DNA of 64,000 bases from Actinomycetota bacterium (GTDB lineage: Bacteria > Actinomycetota > Actinomycetes > Mycobacteriales > JACQDL01), in the NCBI GenBank assembly GCA_016201065.1, contig JACQDL010000061.1:1-64000 (forward strand), read 5' to 3'. The position numbers were made by a program, and so were the translations under genes. The stretch's first letter is position 1; each line of letters begins with the position of its first letter. This document shows positions 43,479 through 52,800 of this stretch, piece by piece. The notes below the pieces were generated by a model. The model saw nothing but the letters and a program-made list of their open reading frames with translations. It had not been told where the DNA came from and searched no databases.

Positions 43479-45372
43479 GGGCGGGCACTCCCTCGTCCTC
43501 GGGTGCGGTGGGGTCTTCGAGGGTGATCCAGTCCGGCAGCAGCGACGCCGGTGCGGGCAGCGGCAGGTCGTAGCGCACGCCGCCGTCCGGATCCTCGGTG
43601 CGGGTGAACCCGGCGGAGTCGAGGAACTCCCGGACCGGGTCGTTGCGCCCGCTGGGCCGCCAGCGGGCGCTCAGCCGTGGTGCTCCGGCCCGGCCGGCCT
43701 GGTTCACCACCGCCGACAGCACGGCGTGCTCGATGCCGCGGCCGAAGACGCGGCAGCTCATGACGAAGTTCTCCATCTCCCAGCCGTCGGCGGCCAGAGC
43801 CACCCACACCCCGCCCACCACGCCCTCGTCGCCGAACCGGTCCGCCACGGTGAACGCGAGCACCAGGTGGTTCGCGGACGCCGCCATGGCGCGGGTGCGG
43901 GCCTCCGGGCGGGTTCCGCCGGCGAGGTTGAACTGGTTCGTGCGCCGCTCCAGCTGGACCACCCGGAGCAGGGTGGCGCTGTCCGCGGGGCGGATGGTGA
44001 CCCGCAGGTCGAGATCGCGCAGGTAGTCGGCGGCCGACTCGAACGACGCGGCGACGTCGGCACGCCGTGCGCGCGCCCGGTACAGCTGGGTGCGCTCGCG
44101 GTCGGTGTCGCCGACCGCCAGGACGTCGAAGTGTCCGCGGGCGAGCAGGGTCGCGACGTGACCAGCGGGGTCGCCGGCAAGGTGGAGCACCTCGACGTCG
44201 GGCAACTCGCGCCGGATCAGCGCGCACTCGAAGCGGGAGTCGTCGGCGAACACGAAGCTGTCCAGGCGCAGGTCGAGGGTGCGGGACAGCTCGCGCAGGT
44301 TGTGATCCTTGCGGCCCCAGTTGACCGCCCGCGCGACAACGTCGTCCGGGCGCAACACCAGGTCCGGGTGCCGGGCGAACACCTCCTCGACCGCAGCGGG
44401 ATCGTTCTTGCTGCACAGCGCCAGCAGCACACCTTGCTGCCGCAGTGTGAGCGCGACCCGTTGCAGCTCGGTGTAGCAGTTGCCCGGGTAACCACCGCCG
44501 ATCTCCAAGCCGTCAGGGCCGTCGTCGCCGAGCACCCCGCCCCAGAGCGTGTTGTCCAGGTCGAGGACGAGCACCTTGCGGCCAAGACCGGCTACGGCCC
44601 GCGCCACTGTGGTGGCCTCCTGCGCGTAGTGCCGCTCGACGGCGGGCGTCCATGCCATCGAGGCGAACCGGTAGAGCCGGTCGTCGCGGACCGGGCCGGG
44701 GTGATCGACGAGCAGCGCCTCCAGATCGAGCACCTGTACCGATGGCAGCAACTCCGGCAGCTCCAGAAGACCCAGGTTGAACTCCCGCCACACGCGCCCC
44801 AGCGCCGCCTTCGACCGGTGCGCGATCACCGCTCGGTGCTCCGCGGGCGACAGCGGCACGGTGTGCAACAGCACCGTCCCTGGGATGCGCGCCGTGAAGC
44901 CGGCCAGCGCGCCGCGCAGCGCGCCGAGCCGGTCGGCGAGCACCTGGCGCAGCGCCTGCGGGGCGGCAGGGTCCCAGGACTGCGGCAGCACGGCGCCGTC
45001 GTGCAGCAGGCACAGGGTCAGGTCGGGGTCGAATCGGGCCAGCACCGATCCGGGGTCGGCCAGCTGCACCATGAGCTGGTCGAACCCGGCGAGCTGGAAG
45101 TGCGGCGCGATGCCGCCGCGCAGCAGCAGCACCCGCAACATGGGGACCACGGACTCCGCCGTGAAGGTACCGGTGACGCCGACCCGCATCGGGCGCAGTG
45201 GCCGGTCCGGCGGCGTGATCAGACCCGGCGGGACACCCTCCAGCAGCCGGCCGGCGGCGGCCAGCTCAGCGTTCCCGGTCACCCGACCCAGCGCGTCGCG
45301 CAGGTCCGGGTCCGGAGCGGCGCCCGCGGCGCGAACACGTCGGATCCGTTCCAGTACGTTCCCGTCGTCCAT
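43471..45372 (-). CDS. FkbH-like HAD-IIIC protein with intact catalytic motifs
   Basis: A 633-residue protein. An N-terminal FkbH-type domain (about 60-250; MRVGVTGTFTAESVVPMLRV, then FDQLMVQL) is followed by the HAD domain: DLDNTLWGGVLG (271-282), CSKND (320-324) and FADDSRFE (375-382), all intact. The C-terminal GNAT-like part holds ERRTNQFNLAGG and ENFVMSCRVFGRGIEHAVL. Characterised relatives load a glyceryl unit from 1,3-bisphosphoglycerate onto an ACP and remove the phosphate. No methoxymalonate genes (FkbI/G/K-type) accompany it, so the unit is probably used as a glyceryl group. It overlaps ACP1. Confidence 0.93.
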   Translation of the reverse strand: MDDGNVLERIRRVRAAGAAPDPDLRDALGRVTGNAELAAAGRLLEGVPPGLITPPDRPLRPMRVGVTGTFTAESVVPMLRVLLLRGGIAPHFQLAGFDQLMVQLADPGSVLARFDPDLTLCLLHDGAVLPQSWDPAAPQALRQVLADRLGALRGALAGFTARIPGTVLLHTVPLSPAEHRAVIAHRSKAALGRVWREFNLGLLELPELLPSVQVLDLEALLVDHPGPVRDDRLYRFASMAWTPAVERHYAQEATTVARAVAGLGRKVLVLDLDNTLWGGVLGDDGPDGLEIGGGYPGNCYTELQRVALTLRQQGVLLALCSKNDPAAVEEVFARHPDLVLRPDDVVARAVNWGRKDHNLRELSRTLDLRLDSFVFADDSRFECALIRRELPDVEVLHLAGDPAGHVATLLARGHFDVLAVGDTDRERTQLYRARARRADVAASFESAADYLRDLDLRVTIRPADSATLLRVVQLERRTNQFNLAGGTRPEARTRAMAASANHLVLAFTVADRFGDEGVVGGVWVALAADGWEMENFVMSCRVFGRGIEHAVLSAVVNQAGRAGAPRLSARWRPSGRNDPVREFLDSAGFTRTEDPDGGVRYDLPLPAPASLLPDWITLEDPTAPEDEGVPAHA

Positions 45373-45435
45373 CGGCCGTCCCTTCCGGATGATCCCGTCT
45401 GCCCGGTGTGTCGGTGCTGGTCGTTGATCCGTCCG

Positions 45436-46458
45436 TCACACCCGCAGGACGGTGCAGACCCAGTGCGTGCCGCTGCTCGTGCTGGTGAGGGCGACCAGAT
45501 CGCCATCGGACAACTCACCCGCCGCGAGGTGCTGCTCCAGGCTCAGCAGCTGATCCGCGCAGCCGACGTGGCCGTGTTCCAGGGCCAGCTCGACGTTGGT
45601 GCGCTCCAGCGGCACGTCCAGGTCCTTGGCCAGCTCGGTGAGCTGCTTGAGGTTGTCGTGGAGGTGCACGACGCGGGCCAGGTCGGCGATCTCGATGCCG
45701 GCCCTGGTGCAGGCGGCCTCGACGACCTCGCGCTGGCGCGCCCGGAGCGTCGCGACGAAGCTGAACATCCGGCGGACGTCGCCGTCGAAGAACACCTCAA
45801 GCCGCTCGAACGGGCTGCGTACCCTCGGCTGGTCGGGGTCTCCGGCGGTGAACGGGTGGGCCGCGCCACCGCGGTCCATCCGCATGAAGTCCGCGTAGCG
45901 ACCGTCGGTGAGCACGTGCGTGGTGAGCCAGCGGCAGCGGCCGTGATCCCGGCGGAGCACGGCCGCCGCGGCGCCGTCCGAGAACACACTGGTGTTGATC
46001 TCCATGCGGTTCCAGTACGGCTCGCAGACCCGGTTGGCGCCGACCAGCAGCGCGGTCCGGTACTCCGCGTGGGTGGCGAACCTCCCGGCGACCGCGTCGA
46101 AGCCGGCGACGCCGCCGCCACACGCCTGACTGAGCAGCACCGCCTCTGCGCGGTGCGCGCCGAGCCCGGCCTGGGTGGCCGCGGCCGGGTCCCAGTACAG
46201 GTACTCGACGAGGTCGGAAACGGCCAGGACGACCAGGTCGACATCCGCGGCGTCGACGCCGGCCGCCGCCAGCGCGCGCCTCCCGGCGTCGACGGCGAGA
46301 TCGGTGAGGCCGACGCCGTCGGGTGCCCGGTGGAAGCCGCGGTACCCCCAGCTCGCGACCCGCTCCAGATCGTCGGTGTACCGGGGGGCCGCCTCGGCGA
46401 CGTCCGCGCGGTCGCCGAGGACGTGGCCGAGGCCGAGGATCCCGAACACCGCGCTCAC
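45436..46458 (-). CDS. KAS III-like (FabH-type) ketosynthase/acyltransferase
   Basis: A 340-residue thiolase-fold protein. The nucleophile Cys113 is in LLSQACGGGVAGF. The His region reads VVHLHDNLKQL, and the segment normally GNTSAA (with the third catalytic residue Asn) reads EHGHVGCADQLL. Cys-His-Asp variants of this family act as acyltransferases (CerJ/ChlB3-type) rather than condensing enzymes, so transfer of an acyl group from an ACP to O or N, or C-C bond formation with a glyceryl-type unit as in tetronates, are both possible. GTG start overlapping the next upstream gene's stop. Confidence 0.86.
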   Translation of the reverse strand: MSAVFGILGLGHVLGDRADVAEAAPRYTDDLERVASWGYRGFHRAPDGVGLTDLAVDAGRRALAAAGVDAADVDLVVLAVSDLVEYLYWDPAAATQAGLGAHRAEAVLLSQACGGGVAGFDAVAGRFATHAEYRTALLVGANRVCEPYWNRMEINTSVFSDGAAAAVLRRDHGRCRWLTTHVLTDGRYADFMRMDRGGAAHPFTAGDPDQPRVRSPFERLEVFFDGDVRRMFSFVATLRARQREVVEAACTRAGIEIADLARVVHLHDNLKQLTELAKDLDVPLERTNVELALEHGHVGCADQLLSLEQHLAAGELSDGDLVALTSTSSGTHWVCTVLRV

Positions 46459-48152
46459 CCCCGCTCGATCGTCACGTCGAGCCGCAGCGGCCGGCCGGCC
46501 ACCGCTGACCAGTCCCGTCCAGCCGCCTCGCCCAGGAAGCGCAGCGCGGACCCGTTGACGCCCGTGTCTCGCGCGGTGACGGTGAGCCGGTCGCAGCCGG
46601 CCCGGCCGGCCCGCCCCACCAGCTCCGCCAGCACGGCCGCCTCAACGCCCTTGGCGAGCACCGGGCAGGACACCGAGAACAGGTCGACGACGCCCACGGC
46701 CCCGTCTAGGAGCCGCATCCGGACCGCCGCTCCGAGTCCGTAGTCCGCGAGCCGGTCCCGGATCGTGACGGCGAGCAGCCCGTCGAGGCCGGCCGCCAGA
46801 TCGGTGAGATCGCTCGGCCGGCCGAGGGTGAAGTCCTTGGCCCGCGCGACCAGCTCGGCGATGTCGGCCAGGCGGTCGACCGGTGCTGGTCGGATCTCGA
46901 GCCGCACGTCGAGTCCGGCGACGTAGTCAGCCAGCGACATGGCGGCGGCCGGTCCGGTCGCGGCAGTGACCGGGGGCGGGCGGCCGGGCGCCAGCGGCCG
47001 GGCGCCGGCGTCAGGGTCGCCGGCGTCCGGGTCGGGGAGTCGGTCGAACAGGCCGCTCGCCAGCAGCTGCGCGGGCCACTCCTCCGGCTCCCCGGCGAGG
47101 ACGACGGTTCGGGCGTCGTGCTGGCGGCTACCGAGGTCGTCGGCGAGCAGCGGATCCGTGGTGATCACGGCCACCGCACCCGCCAGCTCGTCGGCGTCCG
47201 CTGCCAGCGCACGCACCTGGTCGCGCGCGGGTCGGCGGTCGACCGCCCAGCCCGGAGCCAGGTCGCGCAGCAGCTCCGGGAACGCCGTCACCAGAGGACC
47301 CAAGGCCACGCGTCCGGGCGATCCGCGCAGCGCGACCCGGAGGCCGGCGGCGTGCAGCTGGAGCAGCGGCTCCCGCAGCGCGGTCACGGCGTCGAGAGCC
47401 TGGGTGCCGGCGGCGCCGGTCCGGTCCGGCGAGACGTCGACCGCCAGCAGGGCGTCGCCGTCGAGGACGACGACCCGGTGGCGGCGGGCGTGACGCAGGG
47501 CAATGATCCGGCCCAGCTGGTCACCCAGCCGGGCGTAGAGCTCCTCGGTGTAGGGCACTCTGGCGTACCGGAACATCGCGGGGTGGAACGCGCGCGCGAG
47601 GCCGACCCGGCGGACCGCCTCCTCGGCGTCCGCCACCAAGACGTTCGGGCGCCCGGCCAGCAGCTGCCGGACCGCCTCCCGGGCGGCGGTCGCCGCGGCC
47701 ACCACGCCACCCGGATCCGCAGCGTCACCGACCCCCTCGGGTCGCCGGTCGGGGATCTCGGGCAGCACGACGAGCAGGCACGACCCCCACCACCGGGCCG
47801 CGGCCGAGGCAGCCTCCACGACGCCGACCAACTCCTCCACCCAGCCGCGCCGGGCGGACACCGGACCGAGCTCGGTCAGCCGGGGCGCCACCACGAGCAC
47901 GTCGGGCCGGGACCGCGCGAACCCGCCCGAGTCGTCCAGGCACTGCTGGGTGATCTGGTTGGCCGGGCCGACCTCCACGGACGCCGCCAGCCCGGCCCGG
48001 TGCAGCGCCATGCCGAGGTAGGGCACCAGCGGGTCGGCCGTGTAGCTGGCCAGCACACCCACCGTGAGCTGGGGCGCCTGCTGGCTCCCGCGCACCTGCC
48101 GCCACCGGGCCCGCAGCGCGCGCAGGTCGCCATCCGGATGTGTGTCGCGCAT
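46455..48152 (-). CDS. Degenerate FkbH-like protein (HAD motifs lost)
   Basis: A 565-residue paralogue of the gene at 43471 with the same order of parts: N-terminal FkbH-type domain (LTVGVLASYTADPLVPYLGM), HAD-like middle and GNAT-like C terminus (FSVSCPVLAKGVEAAVLAEL). The HAD motifs are damaged: DLDNT is replaced by DGDAL (231-235), the Lys motif CSKND by RGSPG (276-280), and FADDS by TTDPL. ERRTNQFN has become VARAKDFT. The frame is intact with good codon use, so it is a maintained pseudo-enzyme, possibly a carrier-protein binder or acyltransferase. It is 8 bp from ACP2, mirroring the FkbH/ACP1 pair. Confidence 0.85.
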   Translation of the reverse strand: MRDTHPDGDLRALRARWRQVRGSQQAPQLTVGVLASYTADPLVPYLGMALHRAGLAASVEVGPANQITQQCLDDSGGFARSRPDVLVVAPRLTELGPVSARRGWVEELVGVVEAASAAARWWGSCLLVVLPEIPDRRPEGVGDAADPGGVVAAATAAREAVRQLLAGRPNVLVADAEEAVRRVGLARAFHPAMFRYARVPYTEELYARLGDQLGRIIALRHARRHRVVVLDGDALLAVDVSPDRTGAAGTQALDAVTALREPLLQLHAAGLRVALRGSPGRVALGPLVTAFPELLRDLAPGWAVDRRPARDQVRALAADADELAGAVAVITTDPLLADDLGSRQHDARTVVLAGEPEEWPAQLLASGLFDRLPDPDAGDPDAGARPLAPGRPPPVTAATGPAAAMSLADYVAGLDVRLEIRPAPVDRLADIAELVARAKDFTLGRPSDLTDLAAGLDGLLAVTIRDRLADYGLGAAVRMRLLDGAVGVVDLFSVSCPVLAKGVEAAVLAELVGRAGRAGCDRLTVTARDTGVNGSALRFLGEAAGRDWSAVAGRPLRLDVTIERG

Positions 48153-48160
48153 GTCGCCCC

Positions 48161-48409
48161 CTAGACCTTGGCGCCCTTGGCGCGCATGACGTCCCGGACC
48201 TGACCGATCGAGCGCAGGTCGCGGATCTCGCGGTAGGAGAAGGACAGGCCGTACGCCTCCTCGAGGGTCACCATGAGCTGGAGATGCCGCAGGCTGGTCC
48301 AGGCCGCGAGCGTGTCCGGGCCGGCACCGTCGACCACCTCGGTCGGGTCGACCTCGAACACCTCGGCGACGACGCGGACGAACTCGCCGCCCGCCCCCGG
48401 CGCGCTCAC
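48161..48409 (-). CDS. Stand-alone acyl carrier protein ACP2
   Basis: An 82-residue carrier protein. The attachment Ser is in LAAWTSLRHLQLMVTLEEAY; as in ACP1 the residue before it is Thr rather than Asp. The C-terminal helix YREIRDLRSIGQVRDVMRAK is typical of ACPs that travel with FkbH-like proteins. GTG 48409 overlaps the exporter stop (GTGA). Adjacent to the degenerate FkbH-like gene, it is a natural partner for that protein or for the KAS III-like enzyme. Confidence 0.87.
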   Translation of the reverse strand: MSAPGAGGEFVRVVAEVFEVDPTEVVDGAGPDTLAAWTSLRHLQLMVTLEEAYGLSFSYREIRDLRSIGQVRDVMRAKGAKV

Positions 48410-49833
48410 GGCTCCACCGGCGCTGGCTCCAGCGCCGGCCCCGCCCCCTCGGGGCGCGGCGCGGTCCGCGACCCGTCCGGGCGCTCGCTGGGCTGCCGCC
48501 GGCCGGGTGGTGGCTCGAGATCGACGTCCGGCAGGATGCTCTCGATCCGCCGGATGTCGGGCACCGCGAAACCGATGACGGCGACCGCCGCGCCGAGCAG
48601 GCCGACGATGACGTACATCAGCCCGATGCCGGCACCGGGACCGGTCCCGACCAGGTCCGCGAACAGCCGGGCGCCGGTGTGGCCCGGACGCATCCACGGC
48701 TCAAGCACCCGGTCCACGAGCGGACCGGCGATCAGGGCGGCCAGCGGGATGGTGAGGTCCTCGACGAACTGGCGGGCGGCCATCACCCGCCCCTGAGCAT
48801 GCGGTACGACCTTTTCCTGGAAGAGGGTCTGCGCGTAGCCGTCGATGAACGGAATGCACAGGTGAACGACGAGCAGGGCGACCGCCCACGCCACCCAGTT
48901 CTGCCCGACGCCGTACAGCACCCGGCCGACGAGGCTGAACACCATGATTGACACCAGCACCCTGCGCATCTTGTGTGGCGTCCGCGGCAGTGTGCCGAGC
49001 AGCACCGCGCCGGTCACCCCACCGATCGCCGCGAGCGTCTGCACCAGGCCGACCTGCGCCTCGTCGTTGCCGGTCCGGGCCAGGATCAGTGGGATCAGGA
49101 GCAGGAAGCCGACGGAGGCGAAGAGGTTGATCGAGAACATGATCGCCTCGAGGAATGCCAGCGGACGCCGGGCCCGGAGGTAGCGGAAGCCGTAGAGGGC
49201 GTCCTGCCACAGGCTCGCCGGTCCGGCCTCACCGCTGGCAGGGATCGGTGGCAGGGTGACCAGCAGCGTCACCCCGATCGCGGCGAGGTACGACAGGACG
49301 TCGATCAGCAGGACCACGCGGATGTCGGTGTGGGCGAGCAGCGCCGCCGCGAGCCCCGGGGCGAAGATGACCGGGACCGACCGGACCGCGAACATCATCG
49401 CGTTGGCCCTCGGGTAGGCGCCCCGCTCCACCATCACGGTGATCGTCGCCGAGTAGGCCGGTCCCTGGAACGCGAGGAAGGCGCCGGTCGCGGCGTTCAC
49501 CGCGTACAGCTGCCACATGCTGACCGAGTGGGTGGTGAACAACACCAACACCGCCAGGGTGGCCACGGCCGACCCCACGTCGCTGAGCACGATCGTGAGC
49601 CGCCGGCTCCATCGGTCGATGAGCGCGCCGGCCACCGGGCTGAACACCACGGTCGCCGTGAAGGCGCAGAAGGTGAGCATGACGAAGTCGGTCGCCCGCC
49701 CGGTGGCCTCCCACACCCAGATGCTCAGGGCGAAGTTCGTCATCCGGGTCCCCACCGCCGACAGCAGCTGGCCGAACCAGATGGTGGTGAACCCGGCAAA
49801 CCTCGAAGGTCGTCGTAGCGCCGTCACGGTCAT
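48406..49833 (-). CDS. MFS exporter (DHA3/EntS-like)
   Basis: A 475-residue major-facilitator protein with 12 TM helices. DHA3-type features: IWFGQLLSAVGTRMTNFALS at the start, PVAGALIDRWSRRLTIVLSD (motif A) and VVPHAQGRVMAARQFVEDLT between the halves. The tail after about 430 is a Pro/Arg-rich cytosolic extension. Position inside the operon, overlapping NRPS2 and ACP2 by 4 nt each, marks it as the probable exporter of the cluster product. ATG 49833 overlaps the NRPS2 stop. Confidence 0.93.
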   Translation of the reverse strand: MTVTALRRPSRFAGFTTIWFGQLLSAVGTRMTNFALSIWVWEATGRATDFVMLTFCAFTATVVFSPVAGALIDRWSRRLTIVLSDVGSAVATLAVLVLFTTHSVSMWQLYAVNAATGAFLAFQGPAYSATITVMVERGAYPRANAMMFAVRSVPVIFAPGLAAALLAHTDIRVVLLIDVLSYLAAIGVTLLVTLPPIPASGEAGPASLWQDALYGFRYLRARRPLAFLEAIMFSINLFASVGFLLLIPLILARTGNDEAQVGLVQTLAAIGGVTGAVLLGTLPRTPHKMRRVLVSIMVFSLVGRVLYGVGQNWVAWAVALLVVHLCIPFIDGYAQTLFQEKVVPHAQGRVMAARQFVEDLTIPLAALIAGPLVDRVLEPWMRPGHTGARLFADLVGTGPGAGIGLMYVIVGLLGAAVAVIGFAVPDIRRIESILPDVDLEPPPGRRQPSERPDGSRTAPRPEGAGPALEPAPVEP

Positions 49834-52800
49834 CCCCTCTGGTGGTGGTCGTGGTACTGGTCCCGCTGTTCGTCGAGCAGGCATCCGGCGGCGAGGCGGC
49901 GCAGCCGGGCGAGCGTGCCGTCGAGCAGCCGCTGCGCGGTGCTCCGGCGGTATGCCGTCGTGCCGTAGCTGAGGTCGACCCGCAGTCGGCCGGCGACCAT
50001 CGACCCGGCGACGTCGACCGGGAAGGGCCAGCGGCCGTCGGGGTCCTCGGTGGAGCCGTAGGGCGCGGTGCAGACCTCGAACCAGGGCTGTTGGCCGGGC
50101 ACCTCGTCGAAGCCGAAGTTGCCCATGTAGTTGACCGCGAGCCACGGGTACCCGTGCTCGGTCAGCCGCCGCCGTACGTCGAGGTCGCGGGATCCGTAGC
50201 GCAGCGCGCCGTACCCGATCCCGTTGCGCGGTACCCGACGCAGCTGACGGACGACGTCGGCCGCACCGTCGACGTCCGTGGCGTCCATGCGCAGCCGGAG
50301 CCGGATCGGGTAGAGCACCTGGAACCAGCCCACCGTGCGTGAGACGTCCACGTCGTGGAAGAGGTCCTCGCGGCCGTGCCCGGTGGTGGCGAGGGCGCAC
50401 ACGTCGCTGCCGGCGCTGTCGGCCACGGTCGCGGCGACCGCCCAGACCAGCAGGTCGCGGATGCCGCCGCCGACCCGCCGCGCGGCCTCGTGCAGGCCGG
50501 CTGTCACCTCGCCGTCGAGCGCGTCGCCGATCCCACCGAGGGTGCCCAGCGTGGTGGCCCCCGACGGGTCGTCCGGGGCCACCACGGCCGCGCCGTCGGC
50601 GTGCTGGTCGAGCCAGAACGGCAGCTCCGCCTGGGTCGTCGCGCGGTTGGCCCAGGCCGCGAGCCGGTGGCTCCAGGCGAGGTAGGACGTGGTCCGGCCG
50701 GGCAGCACCGGCGTACTGCCGCACTCCAGCTGCCCGCACAGGCTCTGCAGGTCGTCCAGCAGGATGCCACGGGACACCGCGTCGACCACCAGGTGGTGCG
50801 TCACGATCAGCAGCCGGTCCCGGTGCGGCGCCGGGAGCCGCACATGGAGCACCCGCACGGTCGGACCGGCGTGCAGGTCCAACTGGGTCTGTTCGGTGGC
50901 GGCAAGCCGCTCGACCGCGGTGTCGAGGTCGGCTGGACCGGTCGTACGTAGGTCGTGGCTGGTAAACGGAACGGCGTCCGCGACCGGCGCGCAACGCTGC
51001 CGCCAGCCGCCGGTGGCGTCAGGGTCGCTGTCGAAACGCAAGCGCAGCGCGTCGTGGTGTTCGACCAGCAGCCGGACGGCGGTGCCGAGCGTCGCGGGCG
51101 CGACCGGCCGCACCACCTCCAGGTAGTAGGGATGGTTGAAGTGAGCCGGGCGGCGCATCCGCGGCGCGAGCTCGGTGAGGAACCAGCTCTGGGCGGGGGT
51201 GACCGGGCCGGCCTCGGCCGGCGCTGGCGTGGCGCCGTCCGGTGCGCCCACGGTGGCGGTGGCCGCGACGCCTCCGGCGTCAGCCAGCACGCACAGCTGG
51301 GCGATGGTGGGATGCGCGACGAGCTGCCGTGGCGTGATCGACACGCCCGCCGCCGTGGCCTGGTGCACCAGCCGCATGGCGAGCAGCGAGTCCCCGCCGA
51401 GGTCGAAGAAGTCGTCGTGGACGCCGACCTCCGGCAGCCGCAGCAGGTCGGCCCAGATCGCGGCCAGCAGCCGCTCCCGAGGCGTCCGGGGCAGGGCCGA
51501 CGCCCGGTTCGCGACCCGTCGGTACCCGTTGTCGACCGCGGACCGGATCGCGGCCGCCGTCGGTAGGTCGGCGGCCAGGTCGACGTATCGTTGCGCGGTC
51601 GTCGGCGGGTTGTCCGCGCTCGCCACGGTTGGGATGTCGTCCGGGCCGGCAGTGTCGAGCAGCCACAGCCGCGCCGCGATGCCGCCCAGCGGCTGGTCGG
51701 CCGGCAGCAGGAGTACGGTCGCGGCGGGGTGGGCGGTGCGTACCGCCGCCACGACCTCCGGGTCGCGGTGCAGCACCAGGGCCTGCGACGGGTCGCCGAG
51801 CCCCGCCACCACAGCCGGCAGGTCACCGGGGTCGCCCGGTGCCACCCGGGCGGCACCGGCGGCCACCAGCGCGGCCAGATCCGGCGCGCCGGGGGCGGCC
51901 GTGAGGACGACGTCCCGGCCTCGCGCCGCTTGGTCGCGCACCAGGCGGCCGACGTCGCCGGGGGTGCCGGCAGCCGGGTCGAGCACCAACCTGTCCGGGT
52001 GCCGCCGCAGCCCGCGGTCGGCGGCGCGGGCAACCAGGGTGCCTGCGATGACCTCGAGCGCTGCGGTGTCGGTGGGGGAGGCCGCGTACCGCCGGGCCCA
52101 TGCCGCGACCGGTTCGACGCTCACGTGCGCGTACCTCGCGCACGCCCGGCGCAACCGTTGGGTCACGTCGGCCACCATTCCGGGCCAGGGATCGTGGGCA
52201 CCGGCGAGCGCGCCGGGCACCACCCCGATCAGCAGCGGGGCTGGGTTCCGCAGGCGGAACCGACGGACCGCCTCGACGAGATCGCGCAGTGCACCGTCCA
52301 GCCGGGTGGCCGCAGCGGGCAGGGCACGCGGTGCGGACAGGTCAGCGCCGGTCAGCCAGTCCTCCCAGCGCAGCAGCACCACGGCGAGGCCGTCCGGATC
52401 GGCGAACGGTCCATCGATGTCCAACAGCGGCCGGAGTACCTGGCAGCGGCCGGCGGGGAGCAGCTCCAGCCCCGGGCGCACCTGCGCCGCCCAGAACCGT
52501 GCCGTGGCGAGCACCGGCTCGACCGGGAAGGATGCCGCGACGGTCACCCGGTGCCCATGAGCGCGGATCGGTGCCGGCGCCGGAACACGACCGCGGGTCG
52601 GGCCGATCGGCTCGTCCGGCCGTGCCAGCAACTCGGATACCGTCGCGGTAAAGCGGTCGAGCAGCCGCCGGGCGCGCCGCGGTGCGGACAGGTCGGCGCG
52701 GTAGGTCAGGTCGGCCCGCAGCTCGCCGTCACCCCAGCTGAGGGTGAGGAAGAGGTCGAAGTCGACGCCCGGCGCGCCCACCTCGATCGGCTCGACGTCG

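Noticed and set aside
43321-46743. 1140-codon open frame on the plus strand
   Set aside because: It is antisense to the FkbH-like, ACP1 and KAS III-like genes, which have clear motifs. Its translation is Arg/Gly/Val-rich without recognisable domains, a usual artefact of high-GC coding DNA.
49830-51200. Thioesterase at the end of NRPS2
   Set aside because: No GxSxG motif or alpha/beta-hydrolase pattern; the motifs are those of an epimerization-like domain.
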